Source: JBCBXA01 sp039816825 (GTDB lineage Bacteria; Pseudomonadota; Alphaproteobacteria; Rhizobiales; Rhizobiaceae). From it: a stretch of DNA of 16,367 bases. A model generated the notes under the pieces. It made no database searches, was not told the DNA's origin, and saw only the letters and a list, made by a program, of their open reading frames with translations. Positions within the stretch are counted from its first letter, which is position 1. Each line of letters starts with the position of its first letter. The stretch spans positions 1 through 16,367 of the forward strand of contig JBCBXA010000063.1 in the NCBI GenBank assembly GCA_039816825.1. Direction: 5' to 3'. Positions 6,667 through 15,527 of this stretch are shown piece by piece. The translations under genes were made by a program, and so were the position numbers.

Positions 6667-8942
6667 ATGAAGCTTTGGGGGTCGACATCGGTGTTCACAC
6701 GAACCGAGCCGCGTGTCTTGGGGCCAGCTGCCAAAAAAGCGCGAAGAAAGGATTGAATGTCCGCCTGCCGAGTTGCGTGGACGAGGAGCCTTTGCCGGTG
6801 CCGCCCGCGGACCATGGCCATGGGGGCTTCCGCCGGGCCGAGCACAGTGATGCCTTCGCTGGATTCAGCTATGGGGCGTCCGGCCTGCGCCAGTTGCCGC
6901 GCATGGTTTTGAGCTTCGGGCTTTGAGTTGGCCGAGATGATGATGGCGGCCAACCTGCCGAAGGGCGGGAGTTGGCCACGCCGCCGCATCTCGATTTCGC
7001 GCTCATAGAACAAGTCCCTGTCGCCGGAGACAATTGCTTTCATGACGGGATGGTCAGGCTGATAGGTTTGCAAAAGACCCTGCGACTTGCGCCCAAACCG
7101 ACCGGCACGTCCGGTCACCTGGCTCAGCATCTGAAATGTCCGCTCGGCTGCACGGGGGTCTCCACCGGACAATCCAAGATCTGCATCCACCACGCCCACC
7201 AGCGTCATCAATGGGAAGTTGTGTCCCTTGGCCACCAATTGCGTGCCAATAATGATATCGGCCTCACCCTTCTCGATGGCATCCAGTTCCAGCCGCAACC
7301 GGTTGGTGCCGCCCATCAGATCGGAGGAGAGGATAATCGTGCGAGCATCCGGGAATGCGTCTTCGACTTCTTCGGCCAGTCTTTCGACGCCGGGTCCACA
7401 AGGGACCAGATAATCGAGCGCTCCACAATTGGGGCAGGCCTCTGGCTTGGGTTCGTGGTGGCCGCAATGGTGGCACTCCAGCGTGCCGCGGAACCGGTGT
7501 TCCACCAGCCAGGCCGTGCATTGCGAACACTCGAAACGGTGCCCGCAGGCGCGGCATAGCGTGAGAGGTGCGTATCCGCGCCGGTTGAGGAATAGGAGGC
7601 TTTGCTCGCCCCTTTCCGCAGTGTCAGCCACGGCCTGCTTCAGTTGAGGTGAGAGAAAGCGGTTGGCTGGCAATTTCAGGCCGCGCATGTCCACGGTGGA
7701 CAGATCCGGCAGCACGGCGCCTGAGTGCCGGGTCGGGAGAGCCACGCGGTGGTAACGGCCCTTGTCTGCGTTCACATGGCTCTCGATAGACGGTGTGGCG
7801 CTGGCGAGCACAATGGGAAAGTCGCCGATACGCCCGCGCACCACCGCCATGTCGCGGGCATTGTAGGCTACCCGCTCATCCTGCTTGTAGGCGAGGTCAT
7901 GCTCTTCATCCACGATGGTGAGGCCCAACTCCTTGAACGGGAGAAAGAGAGCGGATCGCGCGCCCGCCACAACACGGATGTCGCCGGAACCCACTTGTCG
8001 CCAGATGCGTTCGCGCATCTTTGGCGTGAGGTCGGAGTGCCATGGTGCAGGCGGCGCTCCGAAGCGTTTCTCAAAGCGTTGCAAAAAACTTGTGGTCAGC
8101 GAGATTTCTGGGATCAGGATCAGCACCTGATGACCCGCCTCGAGAGCCGCCGCCACAGCCTCGAAATAGACTTCCGTCTTTCCCGAGCCGGTCACACCAT
8201 CGATCAGAGTGACGGAAAAGCCTCCATCGATGCGACTGGCCAGTGCTTCTGACGCGCTGGTTTGCGCCGCTGACAAATCCGTTGGGCGGAAGCCTGCTTC
8301 GGGCTTGGCCACAACAGGCCGAGGTTCGATCGATACATGGTCGAACAGCTCTTGCTTGATCAGACCATCTACAACCGAGGTGGATACACCGGCTGCTTTG
8401 GCCAAGCCCGGGCGTGTCCAGGCCAGAGGCTGATTGTTACCAGAGGAAGCGTCGAAGGTTTCGCGTGCAACATCGAGCACTTTGCTGCGGGCGCCAGTTA
8501 GCCGATCCGGTGAGCCACCGTTGTAGATGATTGCGGACATAGGTGGCTCTGGATCAAAGGCCGCTGGCACCCGCAGTACCATCTGCATCACCATGCCTGG
8601 GCTGGCGAGCGTGTAGTTGGCGACCCATGCCACGAAGTCCAGCATATCCCGACCGACCGGCGGGCAGGGAAACTTGTGTTCGATGGCCCGCAGCTTTGCT
8701 GGATCGACTGCGTTGTCGACATCTTCCGGCCAAACGACGCCGGCCACTTTGCGCGGGCCCAGCGGCACGCGAACCACATCACCGGGCTGCAAGTTCCAAT
8801 CCGCCGGTGCGCTGTAGCTGTAGGCGCGGTCCGTCGGGATCGGCAGAAGCACGCCATGGACCGTGTGGGCACCAGCAGCCGCATCGGAGTGCGCCAGCAA
8901 ATCTCCGCTTGTTGGGTTCTTGCTGGCCGAATCCTTCTCCAT
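6663..8942 (-). CDS. priA: Primosomal protein N' (replication restart helicase PriA)
   Basis: 3'-to-5' DNA helicase that reloads the replisome at stalled forks. It has 759 residues. The N-terminal 3'-DNA-binding domain starts near residue 27 (VHGVLLPIPTDRAYSYSAPA). Walker A GVTGSGKT is at 249-256 and the DEEH box at 345-348. Helicase motif ASATPSIESH is at about 380. The eight zinc-binding cysteines are at about 463, 466, 472, 475, 490, 493, 503 and 506. Motif VI is QVTGRAGR (608-615), and the C-terminal domain is complete. The start is ambiguous between ATG at 8942 and the adjoining GTG at 8945; neither has a clear Shine-Dalgarno sequence. It heads a four-gene minus-strand unit and is divergent from fsa. 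Some relatives have priA directly before atpH; here three genes intervene. Confidence 0.97.
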   Translation of the reverse strand: MEKDSASKNPTSGDLLAHSDAAAGAHTVHGVLLPIPTDRAYSYSAPADWNLQPGDVVRVPLGPRKVAGVVWPEDVDNAVDPAKLRAIEHKFPCPPVGRDMLDFVAWVANYTLASPGMVMQMVLRVPAAFDPEPPMSAIIYNGGSPDRLTGARSKVLDVARETFDASSGNNQPLAWTRPGLAKAAGVSTSVVDGLIKQELFDHVSIEPRPVVAKPEAGFRPTDLSAAQTSASEALASRIDGGFSVTLIDGVTGSGKTEVYFEAVAAALEAGHQVLILIPEISLTTSFLQRFEKRFGAPPAPWHSDLTPKMRERIWRQVGSGDIRVVAGARSALFLPFKELGLTIVDEEHDLAYKQDERVAYNARDMAVVRGRIGDFPIVLASATPSIESHVNADKGRYHRVALPTRHSGAVLPDLSTVDMRGLKLPANRFLSPQLKQAVADTAERGEQSLLFLNRRGYAPLTLCRACGHRFECSQCTAWLVEHRFRGTLECHHCGHHEPKPEACPNCGALDYLVPCGPGVERLAEEVEDAFPDARTIILSSDLMGGTNRLRLELDAIEKGEADIIIGTQLVAKGHNFPLMTLVGVVDADLGLSGGDPRAAERTFQMLSQVTGRAGRFGRKSQGLLQTYQPDHPVMKAIVSGDRDLFYEREIEMRRRGQLPPFGRLAAIIISANSKPEAQNHARQLAQAGRPIAESSEGITVLGPAEAPMAMVRGRHRQRLLVHATRQADIQSFLRAFLAAGPKTRGSVRVNTDVDPQSFI

Positions 8943-8945
8943 CAC

Positions 8946-9019
8946 GGGTGACGATGGGGGTTCCCTTCGCTAAAGAAAAGTCCAATCCAATAGAACATGC
9001 GCAACGCAGGACCGCCTCC
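8946..9019. promoter_or_regulatory. Divergent priA / fsa promoter region
   Basis: This 74-nt gap separates the divergent priA and fsa genes, so both promoters should lie in or near it. The best plus-strand candidate is TTCGCT, 17 nt, AATAGA (3 of 6 matches in each box), which is weak. No clear operator, hairpin or repeat is visible. Its role is inferred only from gene orientation. Confidence 0.3.
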
Positions 9020-9670
9020 ATGAAATTCTTTGTCGATACCGCCGACACCCAGGCCATTGCCGAACTCAATGATACGGGTCTGCTTGATGGCGTCACCACC
9101 AACCCGTCGCTGATCATGAAGTCTGGTCGCGACTTTAAGGAAGTCATTGCAGAGATCTGCGCGATGGTCGAAGGCCCTGTGTCCGCCGAAGTTGTCGCGC
9201 TGACGGCTGATGAGATGATCGAGCAGGGTAAGGACCTCGCCCAGATCGCCTCAAATGTCTGCATTAAGCTGCCTCTGACGATGGATGGCCTGAAGGCGTG
9301 CAAGGCGCTCACCGGCGAAGGCTATAAGACCAATGTGACGCTCTGCTTCTCCGCCAACCAGGCACTGCTCGCCGCGAAGGCTGGTGCTACATACATCTCG
9401 CCCTTCATCGGACGCCTCGATGACATCAACATTGATGGCATGGAGCTGATCCGCGACATTCGCGAGATCTATGACAACTATGGGTTCGAGACCGAAGTGC
9501 TTGCAGCCTCCATCCGCACGGCGAACCATGTTCGTGAATGCGCGCTGGCCGGTGCCGATGTCGCGACCATCCCGCCCGACACTATCAAAGGCCTCGTCAA
9601 GCACCCGCTCACCGATAAAGGCCTTGATGCGTTTCTGAAGGATTGGGAGAAGACCGGGCAGTCGCTCTAG
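9020..9670 (+). CDS. fsa: Transaldolase-like fructose-6-phosphate aldolase
   Basis: Small class I aldolase of the transaldolase subfamily, forming a Schiff base in a TIM barrel. Members cleave or make fructose 6-phosphate (dihydroxyacetone plus glyceraldehyde 3-phosphate) or act as true transaldolases. It has 216 residues, the normal short form. The signature MKFFVDTADTQAIAELND starts the protein and TTNPSL is at 26-31. The Schiff-base lysine is K83 in CIKLPLT, equivalent to K85 of E. coli FsaA. The barrel end carries the family motif SIRTANHV. The ATG at 9020 is chosen because the family begins here and AGGA lies 8 nt upstream; the frame stays open upstream over priA but is not protein-like. 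It ends 14 nt before the convergent yggS stop. Whether aldolase or transaldolase activity dominates cannot be told. Confidence 0.94.
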   Translation: MKFFVDTADTQAIAELNDTGLLDGVTTNPSLIMKSGRDFKEVIAEICAMVEGPVSAEVVALTADEMIEQGKDLAQIASNVCIKLPLTMDGLKACKALTGEGYKTNVTLCFSANQALLAAKAGATYISPFIGRLDDINIDGMELIRDIREIYDNYGFETEVLAASIRTANHVRECALAGADVATIPPDTIKGLVKHPLTDKGLDAFLKDWEKTGQSL

Positions 9671-9684
9671 CAACAGCCGCTTCT

Positions 9685-10344
9685 CTAATCCCGAGCTCCA
9701 AAAATAGCGCTGCCCACTCGCACGTGGGTGGCGCCCATTTGTATGGCGGTCTCGTAGTCACCGCTCATGCCCATGGAGCGGACGGGAAGGCCGTGTTCCT
9801 CAGCAAGTTCGCGGAGGAGTGCAAAGTGCGGGCCCGGGTTTTCATCGACTGGCGGAATGCACATCAGGCCTTTCACAGTGAGCCCTTCTTCCTGACAGAA
9901 GGCCAGGAACGCGCCCGTTTCACGCGGATCAATACCCGCCTTTTGCTCTTCAAGGCCCGTGTTGACCTGCACGAAGCAGGGCAAATCACGCCCCTGGTCC
10001 CGCATGGCGGCGGCGAGGGTGCGGACGATCTTTTCGCGGTCGACGGACTGAATGGCGTCGAATGTGGCGACGGCTTCTTCGCTCTTGTTGGATTGCAGAG
10101 GTCCGATGAGATGCAGCTCAACATCCGGATAGTCAGCCTTCAAGGTTGGCCATTTGGCCATGGCTTCCTGAACCCGGTTTTCGCCAAAGAGGCGCTGTCC
10201 TGCTGCAAGCACGGGCCGAATGTCGTTTTCGTCCTTCCTCTTGGAGACGGCCACGAGGTCCACGGCACCGGGCTCCCGTCCGAATTTCACTTCAGCAGAT
10301 GCAATCGCGTCTTGAACGCCCTTCAGGGCTACGTGGTTTGCCAT
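9685..10344 (-). CDS. yggS: YggS/PROSC family PLP-binding homeostasis protein
   Basis: Cytoplasmic pyridoxal-5'-phosphate carrier of the alanine racemase-like barrel fold. The family controls free PLP levels and amino/keto-acid balance rather than racemising amino acids. It has 219 residues. The PLP lysine is K35 in AVSKRK. The family motifs GENRVQEA, LHLIGPLQSNK and CFVQVNTGLEEQKAGI are all present, as is the C-terminal MGMSGDYETAIQMGATHVRVGSAIFG phosphate-binding part, read here in two blocks. The ATG at 10344 is preferred over an ATG 69 nt upstream because AGGA lies 7 nt before it and homologues start near here. It is convergent with fsa and divergent from leuS, so it is probably transcribed alone. 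Confidence 0.95.
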   Translation of the reverse strand: MANHVALKGVQDAIASAEVKFGREPGAVDLVAVSKRKDENDIRPVLAAGQRLFGENRVQEAMAKWPTLKADYPDVELHLIGPLQSNKSEEAVATFDAIQSVDREKIVRTLAAAMRDQGRDLPCFVQVNTGLEEQKAGIDPRETGAFLAFCQEEGLTVKGLMCIPPVDENPGPHFALLRELAEEHGLPVRSMGMSGDYETAIQMGATHVRVGSAIFGARD

Positions 10345-10487
10345 CGGGATGTCCTGTCTCTTGCTGGTCTTCTTGAAAGGCTGGCGGTTGACCCTCTGCG
10401 GCGGATGGGCCAAGCGTTTGCCAGACTTTTTGACCTGCGAAATGCCGCTGTTTTGGAGCGGAGCGGGTGTAAGATCAAGGCCGTGAA
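10345..10487. promoter_or_regulatory. Divergent yggS / leuS promoter region
   Basis: This 143-nt gap must hold the promoters of yggS (minus) and leuS (plus). Two TTGACC hexamers on the plus strand (starting near 10387 and 10429) match the -35 consensus, but neither has a good -10 at 16-18 nt. I see no leucine-rich leader peptide and no attenuator hairpin. The promoter role is inferred from gene orientation. Confidence 0.3.
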
Positions 10488-13139
10488 ATGTCCGATACTG
10501 CCACCGAAACGCATCAGAACGCTGCGCGATACGACCACCAGGCTACCGAGCAGAAATGGCGTGCCGCATGGGACGAGCACAAGCTGTTTGAAACCGACAA
10601 TGATGCGCCGGGCGAGAAATATTACGTCCTCGAGATGTTCCCTTATCCATCGGGTCGCATCCATATGGGCCATGTGCGCAACTACGCCATGGGCGACGTT
10701 GTGGCGCGCTACCGCCGGGCACAGGGTTACAATGTGCTGCATCCCATGGGTTGGGACGCTTTCGGCATGCCTGCTGAAAATGCCGCGATGAAAAACAAGG
10801 TTCACCCCGCTGAGTGGACCTATCAGAACATCGATACGATGCGCAGCCAGTTGAAGAGCATGGGTCTGGCCATCGACTGGTCGCGTGAGTTCGCGACCTG
10901 TGATGTGGAGTATTACGCGCAGCAGCAGGCGCTGTTTCTGGACTTCCTGGATAAGGATCTGGTGACCCGTAAATCCGCCAAGGTGAACTGGGATCCGGTG
11001 GATATGACCGTGCTCGCCAATGAGCAGGTGATCGATGGCAAGGGCTGGCGCTCCGGCGCGGAGGTGGAGCAGCGCGAGCTGACCCAATGGTTCTTCAAGA
11101 TCACCGACTATGCAGAAGATCTGCTGCAGTCCCTCGACGGTCTGGACCGCTGGCCGGAGAAGGTCCGCACCATGCAGGCGAATTGGATCGGCAAGAGCCG
11201 TGGTCTGCAGATGCGTTTTGAACTGACAGAACCAGCGAAGGGCTTTGACGGCTTCGACATTTACACCACGCGTCCCGATACGCTGGCGGGTGCGAGCTTC
11301 ATGGCCATCGCGCCGGAGCATCCCCTGGCCAAGGCCTTGGCGGAAGATGACGCTGCACTGGCTGAATTTGCAGTGGAGGTCCGGAAGTCCGGCACGTCGG
11401 CTGAGGAGATGGAGAAGGCGGAGAAGCTTGGCTACGACACCGGCCTTTCGGTGAAGCATCCGGTGAAGCCCGGTGAAACACTGCCAGTCTATGTCGCGAA
11501 CTTTATTCTGATGGATTATGGCACCGGCGCCATTTTTGGCTGCCCCGCCCACGACCAGCGGGACCATGATTTCGCGCGGAAATATGACCGCCCGATCATC
11601 GCGACTTTTGTGCCCACAGATCACGAGGGTGATGCCGACACCTTTGTGGTGGATGAGCCTTACGTTCCCCCAAAGACGGAGACCGTGAACTGGATCAATC
11701 AACCTGCTGGCGTGGCCACAGCCACCGGGCAGGAGGCGATCGACGCCACCATCGATTGGGCTGAGCAGAACAAGCTTGGCGAAGGCCAGGTTCAGTATCG
11801 TCTGCGGGACTGGGGCATCAGCCGCCAGCGCTATTGGGGATGCCCGATCCCGGTGGTGCATTGCGACACGTGTGGCGTTGTGCCTGAGAAAAAGGAAAAT
11901 CTGCCCATCGTCCTGCCGGATGATGTTGATTTCGAAACTCCGGGCAATCCGCTGGACCGGCACCCGACATGGCGCGACTGCAACTGCCCCAAATGCGGCG
12001 GGGCGGCCAAGCGTGAGACTGACACCATGGACACCTTTGTGGATTCGTCCTGGTACTTCGCCCGCTTCACAGACCCAAAGGCGGCTGAGCCCACCACAAA
12101 AGCGGCCAATGATTGGCTCGCGGTGGACCAATATATTGGCGGCATCGAGCACGCCATTCTGCACCTGCTGTACAGCCGCTTCTTCGCCCGGGCCATGGGT
12201 GAAGCCGGGCACCTGGACGTCAAGGAGCCATTTGCGGGCCTGTTCACCCAGGGCATGGTTGTGCACGAGACATATTGTGATGGCGACGGAAACTGGATCG
12301 AGCCTGCCCAGGTGAAGATTGCCGGTGAGGGCAACAGTCGCGCCGCACATCATGCCCAATCGGGCGCGCCCATCGAGATCGGCTCCATCGAGAAGATGTC
12401 GAAATCGAAGAAGAATGTTGTCGATCCGGACGACATCATCGAGCGCTTTGGCGCTGATACAGCGCGCTGGTTCATGCTCTCGGACAGCCCGCCGGAGCGT
12501 GACGTGATCTGGACAGAAGCGGGGGCCGAAGGCGCGCATCGTTTTGTCCAGCGCGTCTGGCGCATCGTCTCTGAGTTCGCCGCCAACAGCGCTGATGACG
12601 CGTCTTTGGAGGGTCAAACAATTGAGCCCTCAAAGGCTGTGCTGGATCTGCGCCGTGCGACCCACAAGGCGATCGCCGGCGTTACGGATGACATTGAAAA
12701 GCTGGGCTTCAACCGCGCTGTTGCCAAAATCTATGAACTGGTGAACACCCTGTCCTCTGCTTTGAAGGCCGACGCCATGGCCAAGGATGCCGGCCTGAAG
12801 GTCGAGGGTCGTGCGTCGCTGGTTTCACTTCTGGGTTTGATCGCTCCCTTCATGCCGCATTTGGCCGAGGAATGCTGGGCACTCTTGAACGAACCTCAAA
12901 TGGTGGCGCAGACGCGCTGGCCGGTCTACGATCCCGATCTGTTGAAAGAGGATGAGATCACTTTGCCCGTGCAAATCAATGGCAAAAAACGCGCCGACCT
13001 GACGGTTGCAGCCGACGCGGACAAAGCGACCATTGAGGCCGCCACGCTGACGCTCGATGCTGTGCAACGGGCTCTTGATGGTGGCCAGCCGAAGAAACTC
13101 ATCGTGGTACCCGGGCGGATCGTCAATGTCGTGGTATAG
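10488..13139 (+). CDS. leuS: Leucyl-tRNA synthetase
   Basis: Class Ia synthetase that charges tRNA-Leu and proofreads misactivated amino acids. It has 883 residues against about 860 in E. coli. The HIGH signature is HMGH at residues 59-62, within YPSGRIHMGHVRNYAMGD. The CP1 editing domain (about 240-420) carries TTRPDTLAGA and the conserved GTGAIFGCPAHDQRDHDF. A zinc-type segment follows with CDTCG and CNCPKCGG. The KMSKS loop is exact at 636-640. The anticodon-binding helical domain and the leucyl-specific C-terminal tail, ending in KKLIVVPGRIVNVVV, are complete. The start ATG has AAGG about 9 nt upstream. The last 14 nt overlap lptE, making leuS the first gene of leuS-lptE-holA. A large antisense frame over this gene is a shadow. 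Confidence 0.99.
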   Translation: MSDTATETHQNAARYDHQATEQKWRAAWDEHKLFETDNDAPGEKYYVLEMFPYPSGRIHMGHVRNYAMGDVVARYRRAQGYNVLHPMGWDAFGMPAENAAMKNKVHPAEWTYQNIDTMRSQLKSMGLAIDWSREFATCDVEYYAQQQALFLDFLDKDLVTRKSAKVNWDPVDMTVLANEQVIDGKGWRSGAEVEQRELTQWFFKITDYAEDLLQSLDGLDRWPEKVRTMQANWIGKSRGLQMRFELTEPAKGFDGFDIYTTRPDTLAGASFMAIAPEHPLAKALAEDDAALAEFAVEVRKSGTSAEEMEKAEKLGYDTGLSVKHPVKPGETLPVYVANFILMDYGTGAIFGCPAHDQRDHDFARKYDRPIIATFVPTDHEGDADTFVVDEPYVPPKTETVNWINQPAGVATATGQEAIDATIDWAEQNKLGEGQVQYRLRDWGISRQRYWGCPIPVVHCDTCGVVPEKKENLPIVLPDDVDFETPGNPLDRHPTWRDCNCPKCGGAAKRETDTMDTFVDSSWYFARFTDPKAAEPTTKAANDWLAVDQYIGGIEHAILHLLYSRFFARAMGEAGHLDVKEPFAGLFTQGMVVHETYCDGDGNWIEPAQVKIAGEGNSRAAHHAQSGAPIEIGSIEKMSKSKKNVVDPDDIIERFGADTARWFMLSDSPPERDVIWTEAGAEGAHRFVQRVWRIVSEFAANSADDASLEGQTIEPSKAVLDLRRATHKAIAGVTDDIEKLGFNRAVAKIYELVNTLSSALKADAMAKDAGLKVEGRASLVSLLGLIAPFMPHLAEECWALLNEPQMVAQTRWPVYDPDLLKEDEITLPVQINGKKRADLTVAADADKATIEAATLTLDAVQRALDGGQPKKLIVVPGRIVNVVV

Positions 13140-13644
13140 GGCAATCGCAATCGCTGCAGTTCTCTCCTTTGCAGGCTGTACGGTCACACCCCTCGAAGGC
13201 ACGGGCAATGTCAGCGCCAGCGGTGGCTCCCTCGCCGGGGTTGATTTTGCTGCGACGGAAAGCCGCCTCGACCAGAAACTCCGCAACGCCTTGCTGGAGC
13301 TTGCAGGTCGTGAGGCCACCGATACCTCAGCAAACATCCGTTTCGATGCGACCGTCACCAAAACCCTCACCGGTACGGCCATTCGTCGGGGAACGGGGCG
13401 TTCGAGTGTCGGCAAAGTTCGCCTGACAGCAGTCTGGTCGATCAGCGATATTGCCACCGGAAACCAGCTGGATCGCGGCCAACTCTCGGCCACATCCAGC
13501 TTTGACAGGTTCAATCAGGAATTCGCCAATCAGGAAGCTGAGCGCGACGCTGAAACCCGGGCTGCGCAGGAACTGGCTCAGCGTCTGCGACCTTTCATCG
13601 TTCGAGCCAAGGCCAAGCCTGCCGTCGCCACAGCCAAGAACTGA
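13126..13644 (+). CDS. lptE: LPS-assembly lipoprotein LptE
   Basis: Outer-membrane lipoprotein that plugs the LptD barrel and takes part in inserting LPS into the outer leaflet. It has 172 residues. A short signal peptide MSWYRAIAIAAVLSFAGC ends in a lipobox-like F-A-G-C; Phe at -3 is less common than Leu, but the hydrophobic core and the following TVTP fit a lipoprotein. The middle part has the alternating pattern of the LptE/RplB fold (VGKVRLTAVWSISDIATGNQ), and the Ser/Thr-rich strand QLSATSSFDRF is typical. The C-terminus is helical and ends in an Ala/Lys tail. The call relies strongly on its place between leuS and holA, where lptE sits in many proteobacteria. The ATG lies inside leuS (14-nt overlap), which suggests coupled translation. 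Confidence 0.85.
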   Translation: MSWYRAIAIAAVLSFAGCTVTPLEGTGNVSASGGSLAGVDFAATESRLDQKLRNALLELAGREATDTSANIRFDATVTKTLTGTAIRRGTGRSSVGKVRLTAVWSISDIATGNQLDRGQLSATSSFDRFNQEFANQEAERDAETRAAQELAQRLRPFIVRAKAKPAVATAKN

Positions 13645-13646
13645 TT

Positions 13647-14681
13647 GTGGCTGCGCGCAAAGCACATGAGGTGGACGCCTATCTGGCCAAGCCCGATCCT
13701 GCCCATTGCGTGTTTCTGCTCTACGGCCCTGACGCCGGCCTGGTGGCGGAACGCGGGCAGGGCTTGATCAACTGGTTGGGTATTGACCAAGCCGATCCCT
13801 TCAGCCTCATCAAGCTGGATGGCGACACGATGGACGGGCCATCTGCGTTGGTGGAAGAGGCGCACACAGTAGCCATGTTTGGCGGTGGAAAGCGTGCTTT
13901 GCGTTTTCGGCCGGGCGGCATGCGGAACCCCGCTGACGCCATCAAGCCGCTCAAGGACAATCCGCCTGACGACGCCATCGTGGTGGTTGAGGCGGGCGAT
14001 CTCGCCAAGGGCCATGCCTTGCGCAAGGCGGTTGAGGCCATGCCCAATGGCGTTGCCCTGCCGTGCTACCAGGACGAGGTGCGGGCGCTGGCCCGAGTGG
14101 TGGATCAGGAACTGTCCGAACATAAGCTGCATATGGATCGACCCACGCGGGAACATCTTCTCGGTCTGCTTGGGAGCGACCGGATGGTCTCCCGAAATGA
14201 GGTCCGGAAGCTCTGTCTTTATTGTCTGGGCCAGGATGCCATTCTTCGGGAGGATGTTGACGCGATTGTTGGCGATGCCGGGGCCAGCGCCGTTGATGAA
14301 GTTGTTGATGCGGCAGGCGTTGGACGCCTCGATGCGCTTGAAGTGGCCTTTCGGCGGTTGGAGGAGGCTGGAACGGCTACGTTTCTCTGTCTGTCGGCTG
14401 CCCTGCGGCAGTTTCAGACGTACCACGCCATCAGGGCACGCCATGAGGCTGGTGACGGCCCGGTGAAGGGGCTCTTGGATGGCCATCGCCCGCCGATTTA
14501 CTTCAAGCGCAAACAGGCGGCTCTTCAGGTGTTGATGCGGTGGGACGCAAGGGACCTGCTGGCAGTCTGCAACCGCTTGTCGGACGCCATTCGCGACGGG
14601 CGGACCAATCCCACCCTCGAGCCCGAGATAGCTCGGGCAGCGCTTACGGCCATTGCGCTTCAAAGCCAGCGGCGACGATGA
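13647..14681 (+). CDS. holA: DNA polymerase III subunit delta (clamp loader)
   Basis: Delta opens the beta sliding clamp within the clamp-loader complex. It has 344 residues, matching E. coli HolA (343). The N-terminal domain begins with a short basic segment followed by VFLLYGPDAGLVAERGQGLI, the degenerate ATPase-like loop that delta carries instead of a true Walker A. DAIVVVEAGDLAKGHALRKA lies in the middle of domain I. Domain III includes ATFLCLSAALRQFQTYHAIR and the family region around FKRKQAALQVLMRWDARDL. The start is GTG at 13647, two bases after the lptE stop, with a weak ribosome-binding site, so translation probably depends on coupling. It overlaps the next gene by 4 nt (ATGA). Confidence 0.93.
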   Translation: MAARKAHEVDAYLAKPDPAHCVFLLYGPDAGLVAERGQGLINWLGIDQADPFSLIKLDGDTMDGPSALVEEAHTVAMFGGGKRALRFRPGGMRNPADAIKPLKDNPPDDAIVVVEAGDLAKGHALRKAVEAMPNGVALPCYQDEVRALARVVDQELSEHKLHMDRPTREHLLGLLGSDRMVSRNEVRKLCLYCLGQDAILREDVDAIVGDAGASAVDEVVDAAGVGRLDALEVAFRRLEEAGTATFLCLSAALRQFQTYHAIRARHEAGDGPVKGLLDGHRPPIYFKRKQAALQVLMRWDARDLLAVCNRLSDAIRDGRTNPTLEPEIARAALTAIALQSQRRR

Positions 14682-15442
14682 GCGAGCCCGGCACCGCTGG
14701 TCAACGCTCGCTGTTGGCAGCTCTCAACAATGCCGATCTTTGCGAACCAGTCTTTCGTGCTCACGGCCTTCGCCACCGCAGGACCGAGGAGGCTTTGATA
14801 TGCCTCGATCCTCCACCGCCATATTTCCCGGACCTGATTACGCTCTGCCCTTCTGATGGCCATCGCTACACTGAAGCGATTGACGAGCTACACGGTCTGG
14901 GAAAGGCGTCACTTGCCATCAAGGACAGTTTCTCGACGGTGGACCATGAAAGCCTTGGCCTGAAGGTTCTGTTCGACGCTCGCTGGATATGGAGAACTCA
15001 TGCTCCTGCCACCATGCCGGAGGGATGGAAGCGCGTGGAAACCCATGGGGAATTCAAAAGCTGGTGCGCTGCGTGGAGCAAAGCCAACCCGCCGGCCGAC
15101 GTGCCTGCGTTCCCCGGCAGCTGCCTGGACCTTCCCGATCTTATTTTCATGAGCCGCATCGGCTCGAGCGGCGTCGAAGCGGGGTGCTTGGCCAATTTAT
15201 CAATGGATGTGGTGGGAATCTCAAACGTATTTGTCTTGACCCATTCAAAGCCGCCAATGGCTGAGATGGCTGCGGCAATTGCGTCGGTTGCGCAGAACGA
15301 ACGGCATTCGCCACTCCATTGGCCCGTCCAACGGACAATCGTTGGCTATGAGCGAGGTGACATGCTCAACGGGGCGCTTCAGGCAGGCTTTGAGGATGTG
15401 GGGCCTTTGCGTATTTTGACGTCGGTCGAGGGGCGCGATTAG
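14678..15442 (+). CDS. Uncharacterised protein, possibly GNAT-like
   Basis: A 254-residue soluble protein that I do not recognise with certainty. The ATG at 14678 overlaps the holA TGA by 4 nt, so it is the fourth gene of the leuS-lptE-holA unit. This start is preferred over in-frame codons inside holA. The N-terminal half (about 1-100) is mixed alpha/beta with a proline cluster (DPPPPYFPD). The C-terminal half has VETHGEFKSWCAAWSKA, then GVEAGCLANLSMDVVGISNV, and ends in VGYERGDMLNGALQAGFEDVGPLRIL. This last part, a strand, helix, GF and strand, looks like the end of a GNAT acetyltransferase fold. There is no clear acetyl-CoA R/Q-x-x-G-x-G/A loop, signal peptide or membrane segment. In several rhizobial genomes holA is followed by parB; here it is not. 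Confidence 0.75.
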   Translation: MSEPGTAGQRSLLAALNNADLCEPVFRAHGLRHRRTEEALICLDPPPPYFPDLITLCPSDGHRYTEAIDELHGLGKASLAIKDSFSTVDHESLGLKVLFDARWIWRTHAPATMPEGWKRVETHGEFKSWCAAWSKANPPADVPAFPGSCLDLPDLIFMSRIGSSGVEAGCLANLSMDVVGISNVFVLTHSKPPMAEMAAAIASVAQNERHSPLHWPVQRTIVGYERGDMLNGALQAGFEDVGPLRILTSVEGRD

Positions 15443-15527
15443 TCGGCAACCCCACACATCAACCCGGCACGGGTCTTGCAGTGACAGTGCCGCCAGACAA
15501 ATCAATCGGAAAAATCGATCAAGGAAT

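Noticed and set aside
8543..9019. N-terminal extension of the fsa reading frame
   Set aside because: It overlaps priA, is Arg/Pro/Ser-rich and low in family resemblance. The ATG at 9020 has a good ribosome-binding site and matches the family start.
10345..10413. 23-residue N-terminal extension of YggS
   Set aside because: The start at 10344 has AGGA at proper spacing and gives the usual family length; the extension is basic and unlike the family.
10329..12617. 762-codon open frame on the minus strand opposite leuS
   Set aside because: leuS is unmistakable on the plus strand over the same bases, and the antisense product has no recognisable domains. Long antisense frames are expected in GC-rich, codon-biased genes because stop codons become rare.
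15462..15474. ACCCG-gca-CGGGT hairpin after the 254-aa gene as a terminator
   Set aside because: A 5-bp stem with a 3-nt loop and no U-run is too weak to call an intrinsic terminator.
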